Shown in pieces: positions 1-12,361 of a stretch of DNA of 64,000 nt; position 1 is the stretch's first letter; each line of letters starts with the position of its first letter. The stretch is from Keratinibaculum paraultunense. GTDB lineage: Bacteria > Bacillota > Clostridia > Tissierellales > Tepidimicrobiaceae. Position numbers and translations under genes: made by a program. The DNA lies in contig NZ_CP068564.1 of NCBI RefSeq assembly GCF_016767175.1, positions 1 to 64,000 on the forward strand, read 5' to 3'. The notes below the pieces were generated by a model. It saw nothing but the letters and a program-made list of their open reading frames with translations, made no database searches and had not been told where the DNA came from.

Positions 1-1329
1 GATAGTATATGGGAAGAAGTTCTCAATATAATAAAAATAGAATTAACAGAAGTAAGTTTTAATACATGGCTTAAAACTATAAAACCTATTGGTATTATAG
101 AAGATAAAGTTGTTCTTGCTGCTCCAAATAAATTTACCAAAGGTATTCTAGAAGGTCGTTATCTAAACTTAATAAAAAATGCTATATTACAGGTTACAGA
201 TAAAGAATATAATATTCAATTCATTATACCTGGAGAAGAAATAGCTGGAGATATTGGACAATCTATATTAAAATCTAATGAAAATAATATAGAAGAAAAT
301 AAAAGAGCACAATTAAACCCAAAATATACTTTTGATACATTTGTAATTGGCAATAGTAATAGGTTCGCCCACGCAGCTTCTTTAGCTGTTGCAGAAGCAC
401 CTGCACAAGCTTACAATCCTTTATTTATATATGGAGGAGTAGGTTTAGGTAAAACTCATCTAATGCATGCTATTGGACATTATATATTAAGCCAAACTCC
501 AGAATCAAAAGTAGTATATGTATCCTCTGAAAAATTTACAAATGAACTTATAAACTCTATAAGAGATGATAGAAATAATGAATTTAGAAATAAATATAGA
601 AATGTAGATGTACTGTTAGTAGATGATATACAATTTATAGCAGGTAAAGAAAGTACCCAGGAAGAATTTTTTCATACTTTTAATGCTCTACATGACGCAA
701 ATAAACAAATAATAATATCGAGTGATAGACCTCCAAAAGAAATACCTACATTAGAAGATCGATTAAGATCAAGATTTGAATGGGGACTTATAGCTGATAT
801 ACAACCACCAGATTTAGAAACTAGAATTGCCATACTAAAGAAAAAAGCAAAAGTTGAAAATATAGATGTTCCAAATGATGTAATGCTATATATTGCTACA
901 AAGATTCAATCTAATATTAGAGAATTAGAAGGTGCATTAATCCGAATAGTAGCTTATTCTTCATTAACTAATAAAGAAGTAACTGTCGAATTAGCTGAAG
1001 AAGCATTAAAAGATATTATATCTGACAATAAACCTAGAGAAATAACTGTAGAACTTATTAAAGATATAGTAGCTAAGGAATATAATATTAAAATTGAAGA
1101 TTTTAATTCTAAAAAAAGAACTAGAGCTATTGCACATCCAAGACAAATAGCTATGTACTTAACTAGAGAATTGACAGATTTATCTTTACCTAAAATAGGA
1201 GATGAATTTGGAGGAAGAGACCACACTACTGTAATGCACGCTTACGATAAGATAGAAGAAAATATAAAAGAGTCTAATGAATTTAAAAATAAGATTGATA
1301 ATATTATAAAGAAAATAAAAGGAGAATAA
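1..1329 (+). CDS. dnaA: Chromosomal replication initiator DnaA (5' end cut by window)
   Basis: DnaA binds DnaA boxes at oriC and melts the origin. The frame is open from base 1 and lacks only the first few codons: the visible protein begins in domain I ([11 protein letters not shown]). A Walker A motif GGVGLGKT lies at residues 145-152 of the visible chain, Walker B LLVDD near 205-209, and the domain IV signature [10 protein letters not shown] near the C-terminus binds DNA. About 442 residues are visible, which fits a family length of about 445-450. It is followed by oriC and dnaN, the standard Firmicute order. Confidence 0.98.
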   Translation, partial: DSIWEEVLNIIKIELTEVSFNTWLKTIKPIGIIEDKVVLAAPNKFTKGILEGRYLNLIKNAILQVTDKEYNIQFIIPGEEIAGDIGQSILKSNENNIEENKRAQLNPKYTFDTFVIGNSNRFAHAASLAVAEAPAQAYNPLFIYGGVGLGKTHLMHAIGHYILSQTPESKVVYVSSEKFTNELINSIRDDRNNEFRNKYRNVDVLLVDDIQFIAGKESTQEEFFHTFNALHDANKQIIISSDRPPKEIPTLEDRLRSRFEWGLIADIQPPDLETRIAILKKKAKVENIDVPNDVMLYIATKIQSNIRELEGALIRIVAYSSLTNKEVTVELAEEALKDIISDNKPREITVELIKDIVAKEYNIKIEDFNSKKRTRAIAHPRQIAMYLTRELTDLSLPKIGDEFGGRDHTTVMHAYDKIEENIKESNEFKNKIDNIIKKIKGE

Positions 1330-1578
1330 TTAACAAAAATTGTTGATATACTTGTTGATTATATGTGAATAATTTAATAAAATATTTAAGTCTTAATAAT
1401 GTGGATAATTTTATAAGTTATAATTCAGTTATCCACATTATATTATACTCTATATCTTACTAAAATTACTTTATTGATGTGCTTATACACATATTAACAC
1501 TCCCTACTACTATTACTACTATATTAGTATATCCATGTATCTATATAAAAAAGACAAATAAAAGGAGGTTATTATCAA
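1330..1578. promoter_or_regulatory. oriC: oriC region with DnaA boxes
   Basis: This 249-base dnaA-dnaN spacer holds four DnaA-box-like 9-mers: TGTGAATAA at 1364-1372 (minus, one mismatch), TGTGGATAA at 1400-1408 (minus, perfect), TTATCCACA at 1429-1437 (plus, perfect) and TTATACACA at 1483-1491 (plus, one mismatch). The last box is followed by a short C-rich patch and an AT-rich unwinding region, as in the Bacillus subtilis origin. Further boxes may lie upstream of dnaA, outside the window. Confidence 0.9.
1505..1530. promoter_or_regulatory. DnaA-trio / unwinding element
   Basis: A run of TAC/TAT triplets follows the DnaA box at 1483-1491 after a CTCCC patch. Read on the minus strand it is a series of TAG and TAA triplets, that is 3'-GAT/AAT-5' trios, the element that loads DnaA onto single strands in B. 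subtilis. Position and orientation relative to the box fit that model. Function is inferred from family knowledge. Confidence 0.75.
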
Positions 1579-2685
1579 TTGAGAATACAAATTAATCAAA
1601 AAGATTTATCTAAGCATATAGATATAGCTCAAAAAGGTATATCATCTAAAACTACACTACAAATTCTGAGTGGCATATTAATGGAAACAGTTAATGATAA
1701 ATTAAAACTAACATCAACAGATCTAGAAATTGGAATAGAAACTTATGTAGATTGTACTATACTAGAAGAAGGATCAATAGTAATTGATTCAAAAATATTT
1801 GGAGATATAGTAAAAAAACTACCAAATTCCATAATAGATATAAAAGTAGAAGAAAATAATGTAAATATAAAATGTGAAAATTCTGAATTTAACTTATTAG
1901 GCAACAATCCTTTAGAATATCCACAATTACCAGCTATAATAAATAAAAATTCATTTAAAATACCAAAAGATCTTCTTAAATCAGCTATAAAACAAACAAT
2001 ATTTGCTACAACTGAAGATGAGACAAGACCAATATTAACAGGTGTATTACTTGAAATTAAAAATGGTATTGGCTCTTTTGTTGCATTAGATGGATATAGA
2101 TTAGCTTTAAAAAGTATTCCACTAAATATAGATGAAGAAATAAAAATAGTAATACCAGCAAGAGCATTAAATGAATTAAATAAAATACTTAATGATGATG
2201 AAGAAGAACTAACCATAACGGTTGCTCCAGGTCATGTTATATTTAATTTAGAAGAAACTACAGTTTTTTCTAGATTATTAGAAGGACAATTTTTAAACTA
2301 TGAAGATATAATAAGAAAAGATCATAAAACTAGTGTAATAGTTGATAGAAAAAATTTTCAAGATAGTTTAGAAAGAGCTTCTTTATTGGCAAATGAACAA
2401 AAAGCAAATTTAGTTAAGCTGAATATATTAGAGGATGAAATAAAAATTAAATCTAATTCGGAAATAGGAGATGTTCTTGAAGAGATTCCATCAAAACATG
2501 AAGGGGATATACTAAATATAGCTTTTAATTCAAGATATATAATAGATGGTATAAGAGTAATAGATTCTGATGAAATAGAACTTTATTTTATGGGAAGTTT
2601 AAATCCTTGTATAATAAAACCTGTAGGAGATGACAATTATACTTATCTAGTGCTACCAGTACGATTGGCACAAGATGATTATTAA
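1579..2685 (+). CDS. dnaN: DNA polymerase III beta subunit (sliding clamp)
   Basis: The 368-residue protein has the three-fold repeated clamp architecture expected for DnaN and ends in the typical PVRL motif (VLPVRLAQDDY). It tethers Pol III to DNA and also recruits repair factors. The start is TTG at 1579, supported by AAAGGAGG at 1561-1568 with about 10 bases of spacing; no better ATG lies nearby. It sits between oriC and yaaA. Confidence 0.97.
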   Translation: MRIQINQKDLSKHIDIAQKGISSKTTLQILSGILMETVNDKLKLTSTDLEIGIETYVDCTILEEGSIVIDSKIFGDIVKKLPNSIIDIKVEENNVNIKCENSEFNLLGNNPLEYPQLPAIINKNSFKIPKDLLKSAIKQTIFATTEDETRPILTGVLLEIKNGIGSFVALDGYRLALKSIPLNIDEEIKIVIPARALNELNKILNDDEEELTITVAPGHVIFNLEETTVFSRLLEGQFLNYEDIIRKDHKTSVIVDRKNFQDSLERASLLANEQKANLVKLNILEDEIKIKSNSEIGDVLEEIPSKHEGDILNIAFNSRYIIDGIRVIDSDEIELYFMGSLNPCIIKPVGDDNYTYLVLPVRLAQDDY

Positions 2686-2702
2686 AGGAGTAGATAATAA
2701 TT

Positions 2703-2912
2703 ATGAAAGAAATAAAAATAAATACTGATACTATAAAGTTGGATCAACTATTAAAATTTTCAGGTATTACTCAAACAGGTGGACAGAGTAAATTAATTAT
2801 TAATCAAGGAATAGTAAAAGTAAACGGAGAAGTAGTTAAAAAAAGAGGAAAAAAGATAAAAAAAGGTGATGTAATAGAAATAAAAGACATAGATAAGTTC
2901 ATTGTGATATAA
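2703..2912 (+). CDS. yaaA: S4-domain RNA-binding protein YaaA/RlbA
   Basis: This 69-residue protein is almost entirely an S4 RNA-binding domain (LDQLLKFSGITQTGGQSK, then VKVNGEVVKKRGKKIKKGD). Small S4 proteins of this type lie between dnaN and recF in most Firmicutes and are thought to act in ribosome assembly. The ATG at 2703 lies 17 bases after the dnaN stop with an AGGAG upstream, so it is probably cotranscribed with dnaN. Confidence 0.93.
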   Translation: MKEIKINTDTIKLDQLLKFSGITQTGGQSKLIINQGIVKVNGEVVKKRGKKIKKGDVIEIKDIDKFIVI

Positions 2913-2929
2913 TAATAACTGTATGCTAT

Positions 2930-2974
2930 TTAATTATTCTTCCCAAACCACTGTGGTTTGGGAAAAATAATTAA
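2930..2974. terminator. Long intercistronic hairpin between yaaA and recF
   Basis: Nearly perfect inverted repeat: about 20 paired bases around a CTG centre, with CCCAAACCA facing TGGTTTGGG and AT-rich lower arms. No long U-run follows on either strand, so it may be a weak terminator or an mRNA processing or stability hairpin. Confidence 0.55.
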
Positions 2975-3010
2975 TTGAAATATGTATTTTTATTTTAAGA
3001 GGTGCTATGG

Positions 3011-4123
3011 TTGAATATAGAAAATATTAGGCTTATAAATTTTAGAAACTATAAAAGTCTAGATATAGATTTAAATAGAAACATGAATATATTTATAGGT
3101 AAAAATGCACAAGGAAAAACTAATCTGTTAGAATCTATATACATGTGTGCTACTGGTAGGTCATTTAGAACCAATAGAGATAAAGAAATTATCAATTTTA
3201 ATAAAAATCAAGCATATATTGGAGCAAAAATAAGGACTGGTAATCTTCAAAAATTTATTGAGATAAAAGTAGATAAAAACAAACAAAAAAGAATCAGAGT
3301 AAACAAAGTAGAACTAAATAATTTTAGGGAATTAAATAGTGGATTAAATGTAGTGATGTTTTCTCCAGACGATTTAAAACTTATTAAAGGTGGACCTATA
3401 GAGCGAAGAAATTTTTTAGATATGAGTATTTCTCAAATAAAACCTATATATAAACATAATGTTGGTAGATATAACAAAGTGTTATATCAACGAAACAATT
3501 TATTAAAATCCAAAAAATCTAGAGATGAAATATTAAATTTATTGGATATATTTGATGTTCAACTAGCAAAAATTGGCACACAAATAATTTTATATAGGCA
3601 ACAATTTATAGAAAAATTATCAAAATTAGCAGAAAAAATTCATAATAAATTGACACTAGATAAAGAAGATTTAAATTTAGAATATATTTCTAATGTGGAT
3701 TATAAAAGTATCAAAGATAAAATTAATTTAGAAAAAAGATATTTATCTCAATTAAAAAAAACAGTTAATAGAGATTTAGCTATTGGGACTACAGAAATTG
3801 GCCCCCATAGAGATGATATATTAGTTAATATAAATAATATAGATGCTAGGTCATTTGCATCTCAAGGTCAGCAGAGAACTATAGTGTTGTCCATAAAGTT
3901 AGCAGAAGTGGAAATAATAAAAGAAGATAGAGGTTTATATCCAGTATTATTATTAGATGATGTATTTTCAGAATTAGATGAAGAAAGAAGAAAATATTTA
4001 ACTATGTCCTTTAATAATATGCAAACTATCATAACATCGACAGATTCATTACTATTAGAAGAATTAAGTTTACTAGATAAATCTATTTTTTATATAGAAA
4101 ATGGTAATGTAATAAAACAATAA
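3011..4123 (+). CDS. recF: DNA replication and repair protein RecF
   Basis: RecF is an SMC-like ATPase that loads RecA at gaps. Visible are the N-terminal signature ENIRLINFRNYKSL, Walker A GKNAQGKTNLLE, the ABC signature region FASQGQQRT and Walker B LLLDDVFSELD. I choose TTG at 3011, giving MNIENIRL and 370 residues, because AAGAGGTG (2997-3004) is its ribosome binding site; an in-frame GTG at 3002 lies inside that site. Length and order (dnaN-yaaA-recF) are standard. Confidence 0.95.
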   Translation: MNIENIRLINFRNYKSLDIDLNRNMNIFIGKNAQGKTNLLESIYMCATGRSFRTNRDKEIINFNKNQAYIGAKIRTGNLQKFIEIKVDKNKQKRIRVNKVELNNFRELNSGLNVVMFSPDDLKLIKGGPIERRNFLDMSISQIKPIYKHNVGRYNKVLYQRNNLLKSKKSRDEILNLLDIFDVQLAKIGTQIILYRQQFIEKLSKLAEKIHNKLTLDKEDLNLEYISNVDYKSIKDKINLEKRYLSQLKKTVNRDLAIGTTEIGPHRDDILVNINNIDARSFASQGQQRTIVLSIKLAEVEIIKEDRGLYPVLLLDDVFSELDEERRKYLTMSFNNMQTIITSTDSLLLEELSLLDKSIFYIENGNVIKQ

Positions 4124-4137
4124 AAGGAGTAGATAAA

Positions 4138-4410
4138 ATGTTTTTACACATAGGTAATAATATTAGCATACCTAAAGATGAAATAGTAGCTATATTAGAC
4201 AAAAATGCAGTAGAAAAATCTATAGATACAAGAACTTTTATAGATAAATTGATAAATAATGATTGTTTAGTTAATCCTGATAATAATAAAGTAAATACCT
4301 ATATAATAACTTGTATAAAAAATATAGATAGGAAAAATAGATTAAGTATTTTAAATTACAATTTATATACTTCTAATATTTCTTCAAAATCTCTTTTTAA
4401 GAGAAAATAA
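4138..4410 (+). CDS. remB: RemB/YaaB-like DUF370 family regulator
   Basis: A 90-residue protein with the DUF370 start MFLHIGNNISIPKDEIVAIL. Members are small DNA-binding or architectural proteins; B. subtilis RemB (YaaB) sits at the same place between recF and gyrB and affects extracellular matrix genes. Here the C-terminal 40 residues are basic and less conserved. An AAAGGAG site precedes the ATG by about 8 bases and the gene follows recF after 14 bases. Family assignment is firm; the role in this organism is inferred. Confidence 0.85.
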   Translation: MFLHIGNNISIPKDEIVAILDKNAVEKSIDTRTFIDKLINNDCLVNPDNNKVNTYIITCIKNIDRKNRLSILNYNLYTSNISSKSLFKRK

Positions 4411-4444
4411 AGATACTTTAAAAATTAGATTGGAGGTTAAATAA

Positions 4445-6355
4445 ATGATCAAAGAAAACAATGGAAGAAAATATACAGCTCAAGAAATTCAAGTGTTGAC
4501 AGGATTAGAACCAGTAAGAAAAAGACCAGGAATGTATATTGGAAGTACAGGACCTAGAGGACTACATCACTTAGTATATGAAGTAGTAGATAATAGTATA
4601 GATGAAGCATTAGCAGGTGTATGTGATACTATAAATGTCATTATAAATGAAGATAATTCAATAATAGTAGAAGATAATGGCTCAGGAATACCTGTAGAGG
4701 TACATCCTCAAACAGGTAAATCTACTGTAGAAACAGTTTTAACTATGCTTCATGCAGGAGGTAAATTTAATAATAGTGCATACAAGGTTTCTGGTGGTTT
4801 ACATGGTGTTGGTATTGCCGTTGTAAATGCTTTATCTGAATATTTAATAGTTAGGGTAAAAAGAGATGGAAAAGTATATATGCAAAGATTTGAAAGAGGT
4901 ATTCCAGTAACAGAACTTAAAGTGATTGGAAAATCAAATAATACAGGAACAATTATAGAATTTAAACCAGATGCTGAAATATTTGATGAAGTTAATTTTG
5001 ATTTTAAAACATTAGAATCTAGATTAAGGGAAATGGCATTTTTAAATAAAGGTGTTAAAATAACTTTAGAAGATAAAAGAAGCAATATTAAAAAAGAATT
5101 CCACTATGAAGGTGGTATAAAATCTTTTGTAGAATATTTAAATAAAAACAAAACTCCTATACAAAAAGATATAATGTATTTTGAATCGGAAAAAGATAAT
5201 ACAGTAGTAGAAGTAGCTATGCAATATACTGATGGCTATTCAGAAAATATATATACTTTTGCTAATAATATTAATACACAAGAAGGTGGAACTCATCTTA
5301 GTGGATTTAAAACTGCTTTAACTAGAGCTATTAATGATTATGGAAGGAAATATGGATATATAAAAGAAAATGAGGATAATCTTCAAGGAGATGATGTAAG
5401 AGAAGGTTTAACTGCTATATTGTCAGTAAAATTGATGGAACCTCAATTTGAAGGTCAGACTAAGACAAAATTAGGAAATAGTGAAGTGCGTGGTATAGTA
5501 GAAACTTTAACTTATGAATTTTTAATGAGCTATCTTGAAGAAAACCCAAAAGATGGAAAATCAATATTAGAAAAAGCCTTGAGCGCTTCAAGAGCAAGGG
5601 AGGCAGCAAGAAAAGCCAGAGAAATTTCAAGAAAAAGAAGTATATTAGATAATACTACTTTGCCTGGCAAATTAGCAGATTGTCAAGAGAACAATTTGGA
5701 AGTAACTGAAATATTTATAGTAGAAGGGGATTCAGCAGGAGGAAGTGCTAAACAAGCTAGAGATAAAAGATATCAAGCTATTTTACCATTAAAAGGAAAA
5801 ATAATGAATGTAGAAAAGGCAAGATTAGATAAAGTTTTAGGATTTGATGAAATAAGGGCTATGATAACGGCGTTTGGAACTGGAATTGGCAGTGAATTTG
5901 ATATAGATAAACTAAGATATGGTAAAATAATAATCATGACAGACGCAGACGTAGATGGAGCTCATATAAGAACATTATTATTGACATTCTTCTATAGATA
6001 TATGAGAGAATTAATAGAGAATGGTCATGTTTATATTGCACAACCACCTCTATATAAAGTATCAAAAGGGAAGAAGGACTACTATGCTTATAGTGATAAA
6101 GAATTAGAAGAATTGCTTGAAAAAATAGGTGATTCTAACTATACAGTTCAAAGATATAAGGGTCTTGGAGAAATGAATCCAGAACAATTATGGGAAACTA
6201 CTATGGATCCAGAAAAAAGAATATTACTAAAAGTAAATATAGAAGATGCGATAGCAGCAGATGAAATATTTACTATATTAATGGGAGATAAGGTTAAACC
6301 TAGAAGAGAATTTATACAAACTAATGCTAAATTGGTTAAAAATTTAGATATATAG
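4445..6355 (+). CDS. gyrB: DNA gyrase subunit B
   Basis: The ATPase subunit of gyrase, 636 residues, usual length. Domains: GHKL ATPase ([36 protein letters not shown]), transducer, then TOPRIM with EGDSAGGSA and [14 protein letters not shown] metal-binding residues, and the C-terminal [22 protein letters not shown] at 4445 follows a TTGGAGG site. It stands 13 bases before gyrA, with which it forms the A2B2 enzyme. Confidence 0.98.
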   Translation: MIKENNGRKYTAQEIQVLTGLEPVRKRPGMYIGSTGPRGLHHLVYEVVDNSIDEALAGVCDTINVIINEDNSIIVEDNGSGIPVEVHPQTGKSTVETVLTMLHAGGKFNNSAYKVSGGLHGVGIAVVNALSEYLIVRVKRDGKVYMQRFERGIPVTELKVIGKSNNTGTIIEFKPDAEIFDEVNFDFKTLESRLREMAFLNKGVKITLEDKRSNIKKEFHYEGGIKSFVEYLNKNKTPIQKDIMYFESEKDNTVVEVAMQYTDGYSENIYTFANNINTQEGGTHLSGFKTALTRAINDYGRKYGYIKENEDNLQGDDVREGLTAILSVKLMEPQFEGQTKTKLGNSEVRGIVETLTYEFLMSYLEENPKDGKSILEKALSASRAREAARKAREISRKRSILDNTTLPGKLADCQENNLEVTEIFIVEGDSAGGSAKQARDKRYQAILPLKGKIMNVEKARLDKVLGFDEIRAMITAFGTGIGSEFDIDKLRYGKIIIMTDADVDGAHIRTLLLTFFYRYMRELIENGHVYIAQPPLYKVSKGKKDYYAYSDKELEELLEKIGDSNYTVQRYKGLGEMNPEQLWETTMDPEKRILLKVNIEDAIAADEIFTILMGDKVKPRREFIQTNAKLVKNLDI

Positions 6356-6367
6356 GGGAGGGAAAAA

Positions 6368-8800
6368 ATGGATAATATAAATAATGTTAATAATGTAATA
6401 GAAGTAAATATAGAAGATGAAATGAAAACTTCCTACCTTGATTATGCTATGTCTGTAATAGTAAGTAGAGCCCTTCCAGATGTTAGAGATGGACTAAAAC
6501 CTGTTCATAGAAGAATATTGTATGCTATGAATGAATTAGGGCTTAGTCCAGATAAACCTTACAGAAAATCTGCTAGGGTAGTTGGGGATGTATTAGGTAA
6601 ATATCATCCTCATTCAGATGCCTCTGTTTATGATGCAATGGTAAGACTTGCACAGGATTTTAATACTAGATACCCTTTGGTAGATGGTCATGGAAATTTT
6701 GGTTCTATTGATGGGGATAGTCCTGCAGCGATGCGTTACACAGAAGTTAGAATGACTAAATTAGCAATGGAGATGCTAAGAGATATAAATAAAGAAACGA
6801 TAGATTATAGACCTAATTTTGATGAAACTTTAAAAGAACCTGTAGTATTACCTAGTAGATTTCCAAATTTATTAGTAAATGGTTCTTCAGGAATAGCTGT
6901 AGGTATGGCAACGAATATTCCACCTCATAATCTTAATGAGGTAATAGATGGATTGATAATGTTGATAGATGATTCAGATACTGATATTGATGAACTTATG
7001 AAAGTAATTAAAGGTCCAGATTTTCCAACTGGTGCTATGATAATGGGAAAAGAAGGTATAAAATCAGCATATAAAACAGGTAGAGGTAAGTTGACAATTA
7101 GAGCAGTAGCAGAAGTAGAAGAACACAATAGAGGAAGGTATAAAATAGTTATATCTGAAATACCCTATCAAGTAAATAAGGCTAAATTAATAGAAAAAAT
7201 AGCTGAATTGGTTAGGGATAAAAAAATTGAAGGTATATCAGATTTAAGAGATGAATCAGATAGAGAAGGAATGAGAATAGTAATTGAGTTGAAAAGAGAT
7301 GCAAATCCAAATATAGTTTTGAATAAATTATATAAACAAACTCAATTAGAAACTACTTTTGGCGTTATAATGTTAGCGTTAGTAAATGATGAACCAAAGA
7401 TATTAAACTTAAAACAAACTTTATTATATTATTTAGATCATCAAAAAGAAATTATAACAAGAAGAACTCAATATGATTTAAATAAAGCAGAAGAAAGAGC
7501 TCATATAGTAGAAGGATTAAAAATAGCATTAGATAATATTGATGAAGTAATAAATATTATTAGGAATTCTAAAGAAGAATCCATAGCAAGACAAAAATTG
7601 ATGGATAACTTTGGACTTTCTGAAAAACAAGCTCAAGCTATACTTAATATGAGACTTAGAAGATTAACAGGATTAGAAAGAGAAAAACTGGAAGAAGAAT
7701 ATGAATCTTTGATAAAAGAGATAAGTAAGTTCAAAGAAATATTATCCAATGAAAGATTAATATATCAAATAATAAAAGAAGAATTATTAGAGATAAAAGA
7801 AAAACATGGAGATAGAAGAAGAACTAAGATTATGCCTTCTGTTGATGAGATAGATATTGAGGATATGATAGAAGAAGAAGATGTAATAATTACCTTAACA
7901 CACTTTGGATATATAAAAAGAGTACCAGAAGATGTATATAAAACTCAAAAAAGAGGAGGCAAAGGAATAACTGGATTAACTACAAGAGAAAATGATTTTG
8001 TTGAAGACTTATTTATAACTTCAACTCACGATACCATACTATTCTTTACAAATAAAGGTAAAGTATATTCATTAAAAGCTTATGAAATACCAGAAGGTAC
8101 ACGACAATCTAAAGGAACAGCTATTATCAATTTATTAAATTTGACAGGGGATGAAAAAGTATCTGCAGTTATACCAATTAGAAAATATGATCCAGAAATT
8201 AATATTGTTTTTATTACTAGAAGAGGTATAATCAAAAAAACTAAATTAGAACAGTTTAGAAATATAAGAAGAAACGGTATTATTGCTATAACTTTAAATG
8301 AAGATGATGAATTAATAGAGGTTAGAAAAACTGATGGTAATAGAGAATTGATAATAGTTACAGCTAATGGAATGTCTATAAGATTTAATGAAGAAGATGT
8401 TAGGGAAATGGGAAGAACTGCTATGGGTGTTAAAGCTATAAATTTAAAGAAAGATGATGAAGTAGTAGCTATGGATTTAGTGGAAGAGGATAAATATTTA
8501 CTGGTAGTTTCAGAATATGGATTTGGGAAAAGAACTCCATTAAGTGAATATAGAGTACAAAATAGAGGCGGCATTGGATTAAAGACTTATAATATAAAGA
8601 AAAAAACTGGCAAATTAGTATCAGGTAAAGTAGTAGATGAAGATGATGAAATAATAATGATTTCAAAGTCAGGTATTATAATTCGATTGAAAGCAAAAGA
8701 TATATCCGCAATGGGAAGAAATACTCAAGGGGTAACTTTGATGAAGATAGATAACAAAAAAGATAAAGTAGTAGCAGTAGCAAAATATGTAGAAGAATAG
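6368..8800 (+). CDS. gyrA: DNA gyrase subunit A
   Basis: The 810-residue breakage-reunion subunit. The catalytic tyrosine is Tyr124 in [10 protein letters not shown]; the C-terminal half carries beta-pinwheel repeats including the GyrA-box-like QKRGGKG, which distinguishes it from ParC. GGGGAGGG precedes the ATG at 6368. Odd point: the quinolone-determining stretch reads [10 protein letters not shown], with Ser83 at the usually invariant Gly and Ala85 where E. coli has Ser83. This suggests weaker quinolone binding. Confidence 0.98.
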   Translation: MDNINNVNNVIEVNIEDEMKTSYLDYAMSVIVSRALPDVRDGLKPVHRRILYAMNELGLSPDKPYRKSARVVGDVLGKYHPHSDASVYDAMVRLAQDFNTRYPLVDGHGNFGSIDGDSPAAMRYTEVRMTKLAMEMLRDINKETIDYRPNFDETLKEPVVLPSRFPNLLVNGSSGIAVGMATNIPPHNLNEVIDGLIMLIDDSDTDIDELMKVIKGPDFPTGAMIMGKEGIKSAYKTGRGKLTIRAVAEVEEHNRGRYKIVISEIPYQVNKAKLIEKIAELVRDKKIEGISDLRDESDREGMRIVIELKRDANPNIVLNKLYKQTQLETTFGVIMLALVNDEPKILNLKQTLLYYLDHQKEIITRRTQYDLNKAEERAHIVEGLKIALDNIDEVINIIRNSKEESIARQKLMDNFGLSEKQAQAILNMRLRRLTGLEREKLEEEYESLIKEISKFKEILSNERLIYQIIKEELLEIKEKHGDRRRTKIMPSVDEIDIEDMIEEEDVIITLTHFGYIKRVPEDVYKTQKRGGKGITGLTTRENDFVEDLFITSTHDTILFFTNKGKVYSLKAYEIPEGTRQSKGTAIINLLNLTGDEKVSAVIPIRKYDPEINIVFITRRGIIKKTKLEQFRNIRRNGIIAITLNEDDELIEVRKTDGNRELIIVTANGMSIRFNEEDVREMGRTAMGVKAINLKKDDEVVAMDLVEEDKYLLVVSEYGFGKRTPLSEYRVQNRGGIGLKTYNIKKKTGKLVSGKVVDEDDEIIMISKSGIIIRLKAKDISAMGRNTQGVTLMKIDNKKDKVVAVAKYVEE

Positions 8801-8801
8801 T

Positions 8802-8835
8802 AAAAATGTCTCTTAAATATTTAAGAGACATTTTT
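8802..8835. terminator. Palindromic terminator after gyrA
   Basis: Perfect palindrome AAAAATGTCTC...GAGACATTTTT with the T-run at the end of the right arm, two bases after the gyrA stop. It closes the origin-gyrase block. Confidence 0.85.
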
Positions 8836-8930
8836 ATATATATTTAATTTTTATCAGATTATTTTACATTATTCACATTTTATTATAAAATAATAAAGAA
8901 AAATATAAAGTAAAGGTGGGAGGTTTAAAT

Positions 8931-9248
8931 ATGTCTTTAGATATAGATGTTAAATTTAATGAAGACAATAATTCATGGGTTGTTTATCTAAAAGGAGAAC
9001 TTGATATTTATACATCTCCAGAATTGAAAGAGACGCTTATAGATGCTCTCGATAAAAAAGATGGTAATATAATAATAAATGGTAAAAATTTAGATTATGT
9101 TGATAGTACCGGTTTAGGTGTTTTAATAAGTATACTAAAAAGAGTAAGAGAAAAAGATAATAATGTATATTTACAAAACATTAAACCAAATATTAGAAAG
9201 TTATTTGATATTACAAAATTAGATAAAGTATTTATATTTAAGGAGTGA
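8931..9248 (+). CDS. rsbV: Anti-sigma factor antagonist (RsbV/SpoIIAA-like STAS protein)
   Basis: A 105-residue STAS-domain protein. The conserved motif DYVDSTGLGVL places the regulatory phosphoserine at Ser59. In this family the unphosphorylated form binds the partner kinase and releases the sigma factor. I use ATG at 8931 with an AGGTGGGAGG site; an upstream in-frame GTG lies in that site. It heads a three-gene set with the kinase and sigma genes. The SigB or SigF type cannot be decided from this protein alone. Confidence 0.88.
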   Translation: MSLDIDVKFNEDNNSWVVYLKGELDIYTSPELKETLIDALDKKDGNIIINGKNLDYVDSTGLGVLISILKRVREKDNNVYLQNIKPNIRKLFDITKLDKVFIFKE

Positions 9249-9252
9249 AATA

Positions 9253-9624
9253 ATGAAGAAAGATATCATAAACTTAAAAATTCCTAGTAAGCCTGATTAT
9301 ATATCGGTGGTTAGGTTAACTTCATCAGCCATAGCTAGTAATCTGGGTTTAAATATAGAAGAAATAGAAGATATAAAAGTATCTATAGCTGAAGCTTGTA
9401 TAAATGCTATTAATAAATCTAGTGAGATAAATATACAGTTTGAGATAGAAAAAGATAAGTTGACAATTAAGGTAAATAATGTACATCCCCTTGAAGAAGA
9501 TAAAAGTAATTTAAATAAAGAACTGGAATTGGGAATTTTAATTATTAAATCTTTGATGGATGAAGTTAATTTTTCAGAAGAAGGAGTTGAGATGATAAAA
9601 TATATAGAGGATGGTAATAAATGA
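9253..9624 (+). CDS. rsbW: Anti-sigma factor serine kinase (RsbW/SpoIIAB-like)
   Basis: A 123-residue GHKL-type ATPase with the N-box-like IKVSIAEACINAINKS. Family role: binds the downstream sigma factor and phosphorylates the STAS antagonist. The G-boxes are weakly conserved (ELGILIIKSLMDEV fits the G2 helix). It starts 4 bases after the antagonist gene and overlaps the sigma gene by 4 bases, so the three are translationally coupled. Confidence 0.85.
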   Translation: MKKDIINLKIPSKPDYISVVRLTSSAIASNLGLNIEEIEDIKVSIAEACINAINKSSEINIQFEIEKDKLTIKVNNVHPLEEDKSNLNKELELGILIIKSLMDEVNFSEEGVEMIKYIEDGNK

Positions 9625-10412
9625 AAGTAGACAAGCGTTATGATAAAATTGACTTAAAAGATATTGATAATATTGATAGTAAGGTTTTATTTAAAATACT
9701 AAAAGAAACAAAAGATCCTAAAATTAGAGAAGTACTTATAGAAAGATATCTTTATATAGCAGAAATACTAGCTAAAAAATATACTAATAGAGGCATAGAA
9801 TATGATGATATTTACCAGGTTGCATGTGTTGGACTTATTTATGCTATAGATAGATTTGATATAGATAAAGGATTTGAATTTTCAAGCTTTGCTACACCTA
9901 CCATTATAGGTGAGATAAAAAAATATTTCAGGGACAAAGGTTGGACTATAAAAGTGCCAAGGAGAATACAGGAATTATCTAAAAAAATAAATAATGCTAA
10001 AGTTACTTTAAGTCAAAAGCTTCAACGTTCTCCTACAGTAGCAGATATAGCAAAATATTTAAATTGTACAGAAGAAGAAGTGTTGGAGGCAATGGAGGCT
10101 AGTAAAGTATATACTCCTCAATCTCTTGATTTAACTTATGATTCAAACAATGATGATAAAGATGTTAATTTAGCTGATCTTATAGGAGAAGAAGATATAT
10201 ACTTTAATAAAATAGAAAACAACGATTTTTTATTAAGAGGTATGAAAAAGTTAAATGAGATGGAAAAAAAGATTCTAATAGACAGATATTTTAACAGAAG
10301 AACTCAAGTAGCAATTGCAAAAGATTTAAACATATCTCAAATGACGGTATCACGAGTAGAAAAAAGAGTTATAGAAAAATTAAGAAAAGAAATGGAGAAA
10401 TCTTTAAATTAA
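9621..10412 (+). CDS. sigB: RNA polymerase sigma factor, SigB/SigF/SigG family
   Basis: A 263-residue sigma factor with region 2 (DDIYQVACVGLIYAIDRFD, FSSFATPTIIGEIKKYFRD), region 3 (VPRRIQELSKKI, RSPTVADIAKYL) and region 4 (LIDRYFNRRTQVAIAKDLNISQMTVSRVEKRV). Gene order antagonist-kinase-sigma matches both sigB and spoIIA operons. Location beside gyrA rather than dacF, and the more divergent kinase, make a general stress SigB-type factor slightly more likely than sporulation SigF. Confidence 0.88.
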   Translation: MKVDKRYDKIDLKDIDNIDSKVLFKILKETKDPKIREVLIERYLYIAEILAKKYTNRGIEYDDIYQVACVGLIYAIDRFDIDKGFEFSSFATPTIIGEIKKYFRDKGWTIKVPRRIQELSKKINNAKVTLSQKLQRSPTVADIAKYLNCTEEEVLEAMEASKVYTPQSLDLTYDSNNDDKDVNLADLIGEEDIYFNKIENNDFLLRGMKKLNEMEKKILIDRYFNRRTQVAIAKDLNISQMTVSRVEKRVIEKLRKEMEKSLN

Positions 10413-10437
10413 AAAATAAAAAAAATGATAAAAAGTG

Positions 10438-10469
10438 TTGACATTTATAAAAAAATGTTATAGTATAAT
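10438..10469 (+). promoter_or_regulatory. rRNA operon promoter P1
   Basis: TTGACA at 10438-10443, followed by TATAGT at 10460-10465 (16-base spacer) overlapping TATAAT at 10464-10469 (20-base spacer). The first pairing has the better spacing. It lies just after the sigma gene. Confidence 0.65.
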
Positions 10470-10520
10470 ATCTTGTTGGAAACATTAATAAATTAATTAA
10501 AAAAAGTTTTTAAATTTCTA

Positions 10521-10549
10521 TTGACAAGATAAAAAAAATATGTTAAGCT
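10521..10549 (+). promoter_or_regulatory. rRNA operon promoter P2
   Basis: TTGACA at 10521-10526, 17-base spacer, then TAAGCT with an extended TGT just before it. Tandem promoters are usual ahead of Firmicute rRNA operons. The -10 match is poor, so activity is inferred. Confidence 0.55.
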
Positions 10550-10640
10550 AAAGAAGTCAGTCAAAAATGATTGACAAATGAACCTAGATAACTAAACAGT
10601 GTGAAATACCTTGAGTAGATTTTTAACCAGGGCAAACTTT

Positions 10641-12175
<1,535 letters not shown>

Positions 12176-12361
12176 AGTTTATTACAACCTAACGCAACGA
12201 AGTCCGAATTTATGCAACCAATAGGAAGCAAACAAATTCGTGATGTAAGACTGCGGAAAACAATGGTATTTCGCACTGTTTTGTTTATAAATTTTTAAAA
12301 GAATAATTAACGACATTTAGTCGTTAATTTTAACTCCAAAATATGAATTATAAATTGGTTT

